A stretch of 64,000 nucleotides of DNA from SIRX01 sp965213905 (GTDB lineage: Bacteria > Actinomycetota > Rubrobacteria > Rubrobacterales > Rubrobacteraceae). Under the pieces are notes generated by a model that did not search any database, had not been told where the DNA came from, and worked only from the letters and a program-made list of their open reading frames with translations. The position numbers were made by a program, and so were the translations under genes. Positions 8,603-15,996 of the stretch are shown here, in pieces (the first letter of the stretch is position 1; each line of letters starts with the position of its first letter). Where the stretch lies: NCBI GenBank assembly GCA_965213905.1, contig OZ243922.1:2666001-2730000 (forward strand), read 5' to 3'.

Positions 8603-8944
8603 ATGCTGGCAAACGTAGAAAACGCCTACATACCGCCCGAGAAGCTAACCGACTACCTACTATCGGAGACGCATGCTGTAGGGAAGTCCAAAGCCAAATT
8701 TTTCCGGTCACACGGTTACGATGAAGATAATCTACATTTGCTGGAATGGGGTCTGCTCTCGATCCCCAAGTATAATGAGATCAAAGAACAAACCGATTCT
8801 CCTTACGGTGCAAAGTACGTTGTGAGAGGAGCTTTGGAAACGCCTGGAAGAACTACAGTAGTAGTGGATACGGTTTGGATTCTGGAGCCACCAGACGAGA
8901 GACCCAGATTCATAACCGCGTATCCGGCCAAGGAGTCGAAATGA
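8603..8944 (+). CDS. DUF6883-type protein
   Basis: 113-residue soluble protein. The N-terminus reads IPPEKLTDYLLSETHAVGKSKAKFF, the pattern I associate with DUF6883. Function unproven; the family is often met in small accessory modules and resembles toxin-like domains. Its TGA overlaps the ATG of the next gene (ATGA), so the two are coupled. A GGGAG ribosome binding site precedes the ATG. The gene is less GC-rich than its left-hand neighbours, consistent with recent acquisition. Confidence 0.7.
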   Translation: MLANVENAYIPPEKLTDYLLSETHAVGKSKAKFFRSHGYDEDNLHLLEWGLLSIPKYNEIKEQTDSPYGAKYVVRGALETPGRTTVVVDTVWILEPPDERPRFITAYPAKESK

Positions 8945-9171
8945 TAAAAGAACTAGATACCGTAGTATTGAAAAAAGACCTGGTCGAGCACGGGCTCGAA
9001 CGGGGCGACGTGGGGGCAGTCGTTCACCGCTATAGTACCGGCGGAGCACTAGAGGTAGAGTTCGTAACGGGCGAAGGTGGAACCGTCGCTGTGTTGACTT
9101 TGGGAGCTAAAGACGTACGCCCAATGCTTAGTAAGGAAGTTTTGCACGCACGAGATTTGAGGCCAGTATAA
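8941..9171 (+). CDS. DUF4926-type protein
   Basis: 76-residue protein with the pattern LDTVVLKKDLVEHGLERGDVGAVVHRY...EVEFVTGEGGTVAVLTL, an SH3-like small beta barrel typical of DUF4926. It starts at the ATG overlapping the stop of the DUF6883-type gene. A longer in-frame reading from 8875 only extends into that gene and is not preferred. The two-gene arrangement with a 4-bp overlap looks like a toxin-antitoxin or effector-immunity pair, but no activity can be claimed. Confidence 0.7.
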   Translation: MIKELDTVVLKKDLVEHGLERGDVGAVVHRYSTGGALEVEFVTGEGGTVAVLTLGAKDVRPMLSKEVLHARDLRPV

Positions 9172-9329
9172 CGCGTCGTAAGTGCACGGTGAGTCCTCAG
9201 CTTTTCAGATCTTATGAGCGAAACGCGTGACTTGTAGTTACAAAGCTTCGTGGACGGGTTGGCTTCCCAGATTTCGTGTCTAGGTGAGCGGCATGGTCGC
9301 TAGTTAGCCAATAAATAGCGGAGGTCAGT
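9172..9329. other. Non-coding gap before the unknown two-gene module
   Basis: About 160 bp without a convincing reading frame between the DUF4926-type gene and the TTG start at 9330. It is AT-richer than the chromosome average. No clear hairpin with a T-tract and no inverted repeat was noticed. It probably holds the promoter for the downstream module. Confidence 0.4.
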
Positions 9330-10334
9330 TTGTCAGAAATAGTTATTCGATCAGAAATACAAAAAAATCCAGTTGCTGGGGACGTTGCAGCGTTATTGGC
9401 AGTAGTGCGGCCAATTCTCTCTGGACTGCTTTACAGCCTAAAGGTAGATGTTTTCGAAGAGGTTGGAACATTAGAGGATCTCAAACTTAAAATGCTCCCG
9501 AGATTGTACAGAGCTGGAGATGGAGATTGTGGAATTTGTTATGAGTATGCTGTTCACGATGCTATACAACGGCAAGATTCCTCAGTCATGGGGCGCGTAG
9601 AAGACTCGCTGAAGAAGTGCAAAGTACCTGGTGAGGCTATTCAGTCACTACTGTTCGGCGTCGAGAAGAAAGGTGCGAGTCAGCTTATTGCAACTGCTGA
9701 ACAGACTCTTACCGATGACTCTAGACTGCTAACTGGTAAGCGATCACAGCCACCAAAACTGAAGGGCTATCTAAACCAGCTTGCTGCCGCTTTTCGGCGT
9801 CCCTCCACACGACTTTCTTTGCCTACCAGTATTAATGGGCTTTAAAAAGCAGATCTTTTTCTGGGTTCTACAGACGGAGACCGTTGGGTTGGAACCACAG
9901 TTAAAATAAACCCGTCGCAGTTGGAAGCGGCTAATGGTTTGAGAGTAGGTATTGTTCCCGCTTTCCAAGGCAAAGGCGATGCGGTTAGGCGCGATGAACG
10001 TAAGAATCTGATCGTTTGCCCAATACCCTATGACGGCGAGTTCATGGAAGTTTTCTATAACGCCTGGAACATTGTTCAGCAATTCATCAACGCTGACGGT
10101 CGCTTGCCAAAAGAAGTTTCATTACCAGTGCCTGCGCATCGGCAAGTAGCACGAGAGCTAGATACACGCCGTGAATTCCCGGTACTAGATGTTATTGAGG
10201 CGCTTGGTCCTATTTCACAACCTGAGCTTCTCGGTACTCAGGAATCAAGCAAGTCTCTAGCTACAATTGGTGATGGACAGTTGCTTTTAGAAGGATTGAT
10301 ATCGCCAATTCCAAGCAACCGAGGAAACGGTTAA
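9330..10334 (+). pseudogene. Unrecognised protein interrupted by an in-frame TAA
   Basis: One reading frame of 335 codons from a TTG start (GGAGG ribosome binding site) to a TAA at 10332-10334, broken only by TAA at 9843-9845. The first part (171 residues) ends ...LPTSINGL. Reading resumes immediately as KADLFLGSTDGDRWVGTTVKI and runs to the end, with no other stop or frame change. The second part contains GLRVGIVPAFQGKGDAVRRDE and PYDGEFMEVFY, which look like a conserved core. Family not recognised. The gene and its downstream partner are markedly less GC-rich than surrounding genes. Either a nonsense mutation or a base error. Confidence 0.65.
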
Positions 10335-10449
10335 CAATCTCCTTCACGCTTATCATTTGCCGTCGCTTTGTGGCTCCAAACTGATGTTTTAAATGTAACA
10401 TTAGACCAACAGAGTTTTGTGGCGAATGAAATCCAGCAAAGGGTAAACT

Positions 10450-11253
10450 GTGGCGAAAGGCAACAACGGGAACTACCTACAGCACAGCGTGGAGGTTGAG
10501 GCCGGCCTGCACCTGGCGCGTACATTTGGGAATGGGTCTCTTCACATGGCACTGACCCACGGCATGAAGCCGTTCGAACCGTGCGACAGCCCACCTAGCG
10601 GCCAGGTACGAAGCGCATTCCTTCGAGCTCTAGAAGCTGCGCAAGAACCTGAAACTTACAACGAACCCACAGTTGTCTCAGCATACCGGGCAACGGGTGC
10701 GTCTCTCGAACACTATCCTAATAGCGCAGAATTGCTTGCGGCAGTGGTCGGACGAAACCGGCTTTCCGGTGGAATCACCGAATTCGATCCCCAAAAGCAT
10801 ACCGATCTACGACAGGCTTGGTCGGGTTCAGCCGTCAGGATAGTTAACGCTTCCTGGCGCAAAGAGGTAAGCTCTCAAGGTGCCCACTGGTGCCCTGCCT
10901 CACTTCAAGTTCCGTGGCTGTTTTCGGCTGATCCAATGACTTACTCTGAGAACGAGGAGCTAGACGACAACAAACTCCATCAAGCGGACCTACCACGCCT
11001 CGCTAAGGTTTTGAATAGCTATGTTCGTCGGCAGGTTCCTGGGATCGCAACTATCTTTGTCTATGCTGTTAAGCCAGAGGTTCGGCCGCAGTTCTGGGCT
11101 TTCGCAGACGACCTCGGAGACGAAACAGGTGCTGTGGTTGAATCTGTCTGGATCACGCATCAGGGCGGAAATCGCAACCTTGCAGCGATACTGTGCTTCA
11201 ATTACTTGCTTCCATCATACTGGATGCCCTCTGGTGTGAATCGCGGGCGGTAA
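10450..11253 (+). CDS. Unrecognised protein, partner of the interrupted gene
   Basis: 267-residue soluble protein starting MAKGNNGNYLQHSVEVEA, with GSLHMALTHGMKPFEPCD early on and QGAHWCPASLQVPWLFSADPM in the centre. No membrane segment or signal peptide. I recognise no enzyme motif. It starts 115 bp after the interrupted gene and shares its lower GC content, so the two were probably acquired together. Position between DUF and toxin-antitoxin genes and a broken restriction locus makes a defence-related role possible, as inference only. Confidence 0.7.
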   Translation: MAKGNNGNYLQHSVEVEAGLHLARTFGNGSLHMALTHGMKPFEPCDSPPSGQVRSAFLRALEAAQEPETYNEPTVVSAYRATGASLEHYPNSAELLAAVVGRNRLSGGITEFDPQKHTDLRQAWSGSAVRIVNASWRKEVSSQGAHWCPASLQVPWLFSADPMTYSENEELDDNKLHQADLPRLAKVLNSYVRRQVPGIATIFVYAVKPEVRPQFWAFADDLGDETGAVVESVWITHQGGNRNLAAILCFNYLLPSYWMPSGVNRGR

Positions 11254-11272
11254 GGACTACCCTGCAGCAACG

Positions 11273-11554
11273 TCAAGCGGTGTCAAGACCTATAGGAAGA
11301 GTGTCGGTGATTGCTGTGAGGAACCTCAGACGAGAGATCTGCACTTCGATTTCTTCGAGTCGCCAGGCTGCATAGCTCAGCGACGCGTGGACGTCTTTAG
11401 TCTCCAGGTAAGGATAGGCGTCCAGAATCTCTTTCTCACTGTGACCACTCGCCAGCAAACCGAGTATCGTGCCGACTGTAACCCTCATCCCGCGAATGCA
11501 AGGTTTGCCGCCCATTACCTCTGGGTCCCTAGTTATTCTTTGAAGATCCTGCAC
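11273..11554 (-). CDS. DUF433 family antitoxin-like protein, orphan
   Basis: About 93 residues. The body ITRDPEVMGGKPCIRGMRVTV...LLASGHSEKEILDAYPYL is the DUF433 winged-helix pattern. I chose GTG at 11554 with GGAG about 10 bases upstream; an ATG at 11635 would add 27 residues unlike the family. DUF433 proteins are usually paired with a DUF5615 PIN-like toxin. None lies next to it here, since the following minus-strand space is occupied by a plus-strand gene. It is therefore either an orphan antitoxin or a stand-alone regulator. Confidence 0.75.
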   Translation of the reverse strand: MQDLQRITRDPEVMGGKPCIRGMRVTVGTILGLLASGHSEKEILDAYPYLETKDVHASLSYAAWRLEEIEVQISRLRFLTAITDTLPIGLDTA

Positions 11555-11669
11555 TGCTGAGTTCTCCGTTCGTCTTTGTACGGGCTGATTATACGGTGTT
11601 AGCAGCCGAACCGAATAGGTGCTGGGAGGCAACACCCGATGGTGTGACCCGCAAGCCGATCAACGTATG

Positions 11670-11698
11670 TTGGGCACGATCTTAGTGTACACTACGAT
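11670..11698 (+). promoter_or_regulatory. Putative vapBC promoter with palindromic operator
   Basis: TTGGGC at 11670-11675 and TACGAT at 11693-11698 are separated by 17 bp. The perfect palindrome AGTGTACACT at 11684-11693 sits in the spacer and touches the -10 element, where a VapB-type RHH repressor would be expected to bind. Inference from position and symmetry. Confidence 0.5.
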
Positions 11699-11728
11699 AG
11701 TGCAAAATCCTACTAAGGAGCTTATCGG

Positions 11729-11950
11729 ATGAAGAATATTACGCTGAGTGCTGATGAGAAGCTGATCGAGGCTGCCCGTGAACGGGCGCGGGCGGAGCAT
11801 ACGACCCTGAACGAGCAGTTCCGGTTGTGGTTGGAGGACTATGCGCGGCGCGAGCAACAGGCGGAGAGGGCTATGGAGGTAGTCCGGGAGCTGCGAGGCA
11901 AGCTCCGGGTTGGGCGTAAGTTGACCCGGGATGAGATGAATGAGCGTTGA
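11729..11950 (+). CDS. VapB-like antitoxin
   Basis: 73 residues. The N-terminal KNITLSADEKLIEAARERARAEHTTLNEQFRLWL is a ribbon-helix-helix DNA-binding pattern; the charged helical C-terminus would embrace the toxin. An AAGGAG ribosome binding site lies upstream. The 3' end overlaps the PIN toxin start by 11 bp, the usual antitoxin-first order. Probably autoregulates through the palindrome upstream. Confidence 0.8.
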   Translation: MKNITLSADEKLIEAARERARAEHTTLNEQFRLWLEDYARREQQAERAMEVVRELRGKLRVGRKLTRDEMNER

Positions 11951-12365
11951 GTCCTTTATAGACACCAACGTTTTTATCTATCAGCTAGAAGCGCTGGACG
12001 AGGAAAAGTCGGCGACGGCGGATCTCATTATCCGTAGCGGGATCGAGACCGGGAATACCTGCATCAGTTTCCAGGTCGTACAAGAATGTCTGAATACTGC
12101 GGTCCGTAAAGCCGAAATAACCCTCAGCATAAACGAGATTCGAAGCTATATGGATAATGTGCTGGCGCCGTTGTGGCGGGTCTCGCCGAGTCTGGCGCTT
12201 TACAATCGTGCTCTCGACGTGCAGGCTCGCTACCGCTACAGTTTTTATGATTCGCTGATTATCGCGGCGGCTCTGGATGCTGGGTGCGACCGGCTCTACA
12301 GTGAGGACTTGCAGGGCGGGCAGCGGATCGAGGGTTTGGCAGTGGTGAATCCGTTCGAGGATTAG
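11940..12365 (+). CDS. PIN-domain toxin, VapC-like
   Basis: 141 residues. The PIN domain acidic residues are visible: Asp8 in FIDTNVF, the Glu in VVQECLN, the Asp in SFYDSLIIAAAL and the acidic pair near LYSEDLQ. VapC proteins are Mg2+-dependent RNases, often cleaving tRNA or rRNA; the target here is unknown. It overlaps the antitoxin gene by 11 bp and appears intact, so the pair is probably active. Confidence 0.85.
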   Translation: MSVESFIDTNVFIYQLEALDEEKSATADLIIRSGIETGNTCISFQVVQECLNTAVRKAEITLSINEIRSYMDNVLAPLWRVSPSLALYNRALDVQARYRYSFYDSLIIAAALDAGCDRLYSEDLQGGQRIEGLAVVNPFED

Positions 12366-12418
12366 ACTTTAATATGAGACTATCCGGTAGGCTCGTCGAG
12401 TAGTTAGAGGGGGTAGCA

Positions 12419-14563
12419 TTGGCCGTCAAGAAGTCCGAGCTTTATCGTTCTTTGTGGAGTTCCTGCGACGAGTTGCGGGGCGGGATGGACGCGAGCCAGT
12501 ACAAGGGTTATGTGCTGACGCTGCTGTTCGTTAAGTACGTCTCGGACAAGTATTTCGGGCAGCGGCACGCGATGATCGAGGTCCCCGAGTCCGGCGGCTT
12601 CGAGGATATGGTGAAGCTGCGGGGCCATAAGGACATCGGCGACGAGATGAACAAGATCGTCCGCAACTTGGCCGAGGCGAACGGGCTCGAAGGCGTCATA
12701 GACATCGCGGACTTCAACGACGAGGATAAGCTCGGACAGGGCGGGGCGCCGGGAAAGGAGATGGTGGACCGGCTCTCGCGGCTGGTCGGGATCTTCGCGG
12801 GCTTGAACTTGTCCGCCAACCGGGCGGAGGGCGACGACCTTCTGGGCGACGCTTACGAGTACCTGATGCGCCACTTCGCCACTGAGTCCGGGAAGAGCAA
12901 AGGCCAGTTCTATACTCCCGCCGAGGTCTCCCGCGTGATGGCCCAGGTGTTGGGCGTCGGTCCGCAGACCAGCCAGGCTTTCTCGGTCTACGATCCGACC
13001 TGCGGCTCGGGCTCGTTGTCGCTGAAAGTGGCTGACGAAGCACCACGCGGTCTCTCTATCTACGGGCAGGAGATGGACAACGCTACCTACGCGCTGGCGC
13101 GGATGAACATGATCCTGCACGGTCACGAAACCGCCGACATCCGCAAGGGCAACACCCTCTCTAACCCGCGCTTCCTTAGCCCAAAAGGTGGCCTAAAGAC
13201 CTTCGATTTCGCCGTCGCGAACCCGCCGTTTTCGGCGAAGAGCTGGAGCAACGGCCTGGACCCGGCGCACGACGAGTACGGGCGCTTCGGGCCGGGCGTG
13301 CCGCCGGCGAAGAACGGAGATTACGCCTTTCTGTTGCACATTTTGGCGTCGCTTACTCCGACCGGGAAGGGGGCGGTGATCCTACCTCACGGCGTCCTTT
13401 TCCGGGGTCACGCCGAGGCGAATATCCGGCAGTACATCGTCCGGCAGGGCTACATTAAGGGTATCATCGGCCTGCCGCCGAACCTGTTCTACGGCACGGG
13501 CATCCCAGCGTGTATCGTTGTGCTGGACAAAGAGAACGCCGAGCACCGGCGTCCGATCTTTATGGTGGACGCGAGCGGCGGGTTTATGAAGGATAGTGCG
13601 AAGAACCGCCTCCGCAGCCAGGATATACACAAGATCGTGGACGTGTTCAATCATGAGATCGAAGTGCCACGTTACTCGCGGCTCGTGGAGTTCGGGGAGA
13701 TCGAGGCCAACGGCTTCAACCTGAACATCCCGCGCTACATAGACTCCGGCGAGCCGGAAGACCTGCACGACCTGGGCGCGCACCTCCACGGCGGCATCCC
13801 GGAACGTGACGTAGACGCGCTGGCGGACTACTGGGACATTTTCCCGACCCTGCGCCGCACGCTCTTCGGCCCCGGCGACCGTCCCGGCTACGCCCGCGCC
13901 CGCGTACCGGCCCCCGAGGTGCGCGAAGCGGTGCTCGGCCACCCGGAGTTCGAGGCGTTTACGGAGCGGGTGCGGGCCGTCTTCGAGGGCTGGCGGCAGG
14001 CCCACGAGCCGACGCTGAAGGGGCTCGAAAAAGGGAGCGACGCGAAAGCCCTCATACGCGGGATCTCCGAGGACTTGTTGGTTCGGTTCTCGGATGTGGC
14101 GCTGGTGAGCCGGTACGACGTGTACCAGCACCTCATGGATTACTGGGCCGCGACGATGCAGGACGACGTGTACGCCATCGCCCAGGACGGTTGGCCTGCC
14201 GGGCGCGTCGTGCGGCCCGCCCACGACGGGGAGGCGCCGGAGCTCGTGACCAAGAGGGGTGGCAAGGCCGTGCGGTTGGTGGGAGAGTTGATCCCACCGC
14301 AGCTAATAGCCGCCAGCTTTTTCGCGGACGAACTGGCGGAGGTGGACCGGCTCGCGGCGGCGGCCGAGGCCGCGGCGCAGGCGAAAGCGGAGACCCGGCG
14401 GGGGTGGGTGAATATCCGGGTTCGCTCGACACCTCGGCCAAACGAGCCCTGTACGACAACCTGGACCACGACGAAGCGGCCGCCGTCCGGGTGGACACCG
14501 CCGTCCATTACACCCGCAAAGACGACTGGCGCGGCAACCGGTTCAAGGAGAAGGAAGTATTGA
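12419..14563 (+). CDS. hsdM: Type I restriction modification methyltransferase subunit HsdM, truncated at C-terminus
   Basis: N6-adenine methyltransferase of a type I system. The N-terminal HsdM domain (KKSELYRSLWSSCDELRGG) is followed by the SAM motif YDPTCGSGSL near residue 196 and catalytic NPPF near residue 270. Similarity to HsdM is convincing up to about residue 660 (DRLAAAAEAAAQAKAE). The last 55 residues are Thr/Pro/Arg-rich and read out of frame. Relatives continue for well over 100 further residues. No hsdS or complete hsdR follows. TTG start at 12419, weakly supported by GAGG upstream. The protein may still be made but lacks its specificity partner here. Confidence 0.85.
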   Translation: MAVKKSELYRSLWSSCDELRGGMDASQYKGYVLTLLFVKYVSDKYFGQRHAMIEVPESGGFEDMVKLRGHKDIGDEMNKIVRNLAEANGLEGVIDIADFNDEDKLGQGGAPGKEMVDRLSRLVGIFAGLNLSANRAEGDDLLGDAYEYLMRHFATESGKSKGQFYTPAEVSRVMAQVLGVGPQTSQAFSVYDPTCGSGSLSLKVADEAPRGLSIYGQEMDNATYALARMNMILHGHETADIRKGNTLSNPRFLSPKGGLKTFDFAVANPPFSAKSWSNGLDPAHDEYGRFGPGVPPAKNGDYAFLLHILASLTPTGKGAVILPHGVLFRGHAEANIRQYIVRQGYIKGIIGLPPNLFYGTGIPACIVVLDKENAEHRRPIFMVDASGGFMKDSAKNRLRSQDIHKIVDVFNHEIEVPRYSRLVEFGEIEANGFNLNIPRYIDSGEPEDLHDLGAHLHGGIPERDVDALADYWDIFPTLRRTLFGPGDRPGYARARVPAPEVREAVLGHPEFEAFTERVRAVFEGWRQAHEPTLKGLEKGSDAKALIRGISEDLLVRFSDVALVSRYDVYQHLMDYWAATMQDDVYAIAQDGWPAGRVVRPAHDGEAPELVTKRGGKAVRLVGELIPPQLIAASFFADELAEVDRLAAAAEAAAQAKAETRRGWVNIRVRSTPRPNEPCTTTWTTTKRPPSGWTPPSITPAKTTGAATGSRRRKY

Positions 14564-14646
14564 ACGCCGTGCGTGAAGAGTTGGGCGAATACGAAACCCG
14601 GGCGGACGAGATCTTCGAGATCGTAAAGAACCAGCGTGAGTACTAA
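14411..14646 (+). pseudogene. Remnant of the 3' end of an hsdR-like gene
   Basis: In the frame ending at 14646 the translation reads LDTSAKRALYDNLD...DDWRGNRFKEKEVLNAVREELGE...FEIVKNQREY. I recall this as the extreme C-terminus of type I restriction subunit R proteins. It begins where hsdM similarity stops, in a different frame. A deletion joining hsdM to hsdR and removing hsdS would explain the layout. The alternative is a frameshift inside an unusual hsdM. Confidence 0.6.
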
Positions 14647-15364
14647 AACCGCGACCATCGAGGTAAGCGGCATCCGGGTAGAAGTCGTTCGCAAGCCCAT
14701 AAAGAACCTGCACCTGAGCGTCCACCCGCCGGAGGGCCGGGTGCGCGTATCGGCGCCGATCCGCACGAACGATGAGGTGGTGCGGCTGGCGGTCGCCTCC
14801 AAGCTGCGCTGGATCCATCGCCACCAGAAAACCTTCGCCGACCAGCCCCGCCAATCCCCGCGCGAGATGGTCGGTGGCGAGAGCCACTACTTTCTCGGCC
14901 GCCGCTACCGGCTGCGCGTCCGGGAACACGACGGTCCGCCCAGCATCCACCTTAAAAACAACTCGGAGCTAACGATGCAGATCCGGCCCGGCACAGGCCG
15001 CGACAAACGCGAGCAAATCCTCAACGACTGGTACCGCAAACACATGAAACACGTCATCCCCGGCCTCATCGAGAAGTGGCAGCCAGTTATCAGCGTAGAC
15101 GTAGCCGATTGGGGCGTCAAGAAAATGAAGACCCGCTGGGGTAGCTGCAACATTCAGGACCGCCGCGTCTGGCTAAACCTCGAACTCGCCAAAAAGCCGC
15201 CCCCGTGCCTCGAATACGTCCTCGCCCACGAAATGGTCCACCTCCTAGAAAGGCGCCACAACGAACGTTTCCGAGCATTAATGGACCAGTTTATGCCCCA
15301 ATGGAGAATGTACCGGGATGAATTGAACCGGGCGCCTTTGGCGCAAGAAAGATGGAAATACTAG
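14636..15364 (+). CDS. YgjP-like (DUF45/M48-type) metallopeptidase
   Basis: 242-residue protein with a zinc metallopeptidase signature LAHEMVHLLERRHNERF (HExxH plus downstream His) near residue 200, and the conserved MKTRWGSCN of the YgjP/DUF45 family before it. GTG start at 14636 overlaps the end of the hsdR-like remnant by 11 bp. Such genes commonly follow hsdR in type I loci, supporting the view that a complete system once stood here. Substrate unknown. Confidence 0.88.
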   Translation: MSTKTATIEVSGIRVEVVRKPIKNLHLSVHPPEGRVRVSAPIRTNDEVVRLAVASKLRWIHRHQKTFADQPRQSPREMVGGESHYFLGRRYRLRVREHDGPPSIHLKNNSELTMQIRPGTGRDKREQILNDWYRKHMKHVIPGLIEKWQPVISVDVADWGVKKMKTRWGSCNIQDRRVWLNLELAKKPPPCLEYVLAHEMVHLLERRHNERFRALMDQFMPQWRMYRDELNRAPLAQERWKY

Positions 15365-15401
15365 CCCTGAAACGTCCAGTAGCTCACCCGAGCCAAGACG
15401 C

Positions 15402-15413
15402 TATACTAAGCAC
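15402..15413 (+). promoter_or_regulatory. -10 element for a leaderless Uma2 transcript
   Basis: TATACT at 15402-15407, a perfect actinobacterial -10, ends six bases before the ATG at 15414, and no ribosome binding site is present. This spacing implies transcription starts at or next to the start codon. The -35 region is weak. Confidence 0.5.
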
Positions 15414-15983
15414 ATGAGCGAGCCTGCTGCACCACAAGAACCACTCTCCGTCGAAGAATATCTGGAGCTTGAACGGATCAGCGAGGTGCGCCACGAGTTC
15501 GTGGCGGGAGAAATACACGCGCACGCCGGCGGCACCCGGCGTCACGACGTGATCTCCGTCAACATCCTGGCCGCTCTGTGGAACGCGGCCCGTGGCGGCC
15601 CGTGCCGGGTACATAGCGGTGACCGGATGCTCCGGACGGCCGGAGACGTTTTCTACTACCCGGACGTGATGGTCGTCTGCCCGGACGAAGATGAACCGGA
15701 AGACGACACAGCACTCTTCGAGAGCTCTCCGTGCCTGGTGGTCGAGGTAACTTCTCCCTCCACCGAGAACATAGACCGGCGAGAGAAGCTGCTCGCCTAC
15801 CGCAACATCACCTCTTTGAAAGCGTATCTGATCGTGGACCAGCGAGAGCTTCGCGTCGAGCGCCACTGGCGGGACGAGTCGGGCCGGTGGTGGCGGGCGG
15901 AAGCGGTTGGAGGCGAGGGTATCGTTCCTATTCCCTGTCCCCAGACCGAGCTTACACTACCCCGGATCTACGAAGGACTTTAA
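15414..15983 (+). CDS. Uma2 family (DUF820) PD-(D/E)XK nuclease-like protein
   Basis: 189 residues. Family marks: SVEEYLELERISEVRHEFVAGEI at the N-terminus, then YYPDVMVV and LVVEVTSPSTENIDRREKLLAYR, which supply the acidic residues and Lys of a PD-(D/E)XK core. Activity of the family is little characterised; copies are numerous in cyanobacteria and some actinomycetes. Likely monocistronic from a leaderless promoter. Confidence 0.88.
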   Translation: MSEPAAPQEPLSVEEYLELERISEVRHEFVAGEIHAHAGGTRRHDVISVNILAALWNAARGGPCRVHSGDRMLRTAGDVFYYPDVMVVCPDEDEPEDDTALFESSPCLVVEVTSPSTENIDRREKLLAYRNITSLKAYLIVDQRELRVERHWRDESGRWWRAEAVGGEGIVPIPCPQTELTLPRIYEGL

Positions 15984-15996
15984 CGAGAAAAACGAA

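Noticed and set aside
9843..9845. Recoding (selenocysteine or pyrrolysine) at the in-frame stop of the unknown gene
   Set aside because: The codon is TAA, which is not known to be recoded this way; a nonsense change or sequence error is simpler.
13382..14224. Minus-strand open frame of 280 codons inside hsdM
   Set aside because: Antisense shadow of a gene with clear SAM and NPPF motifs; no ribosome binding site and no family pattern.
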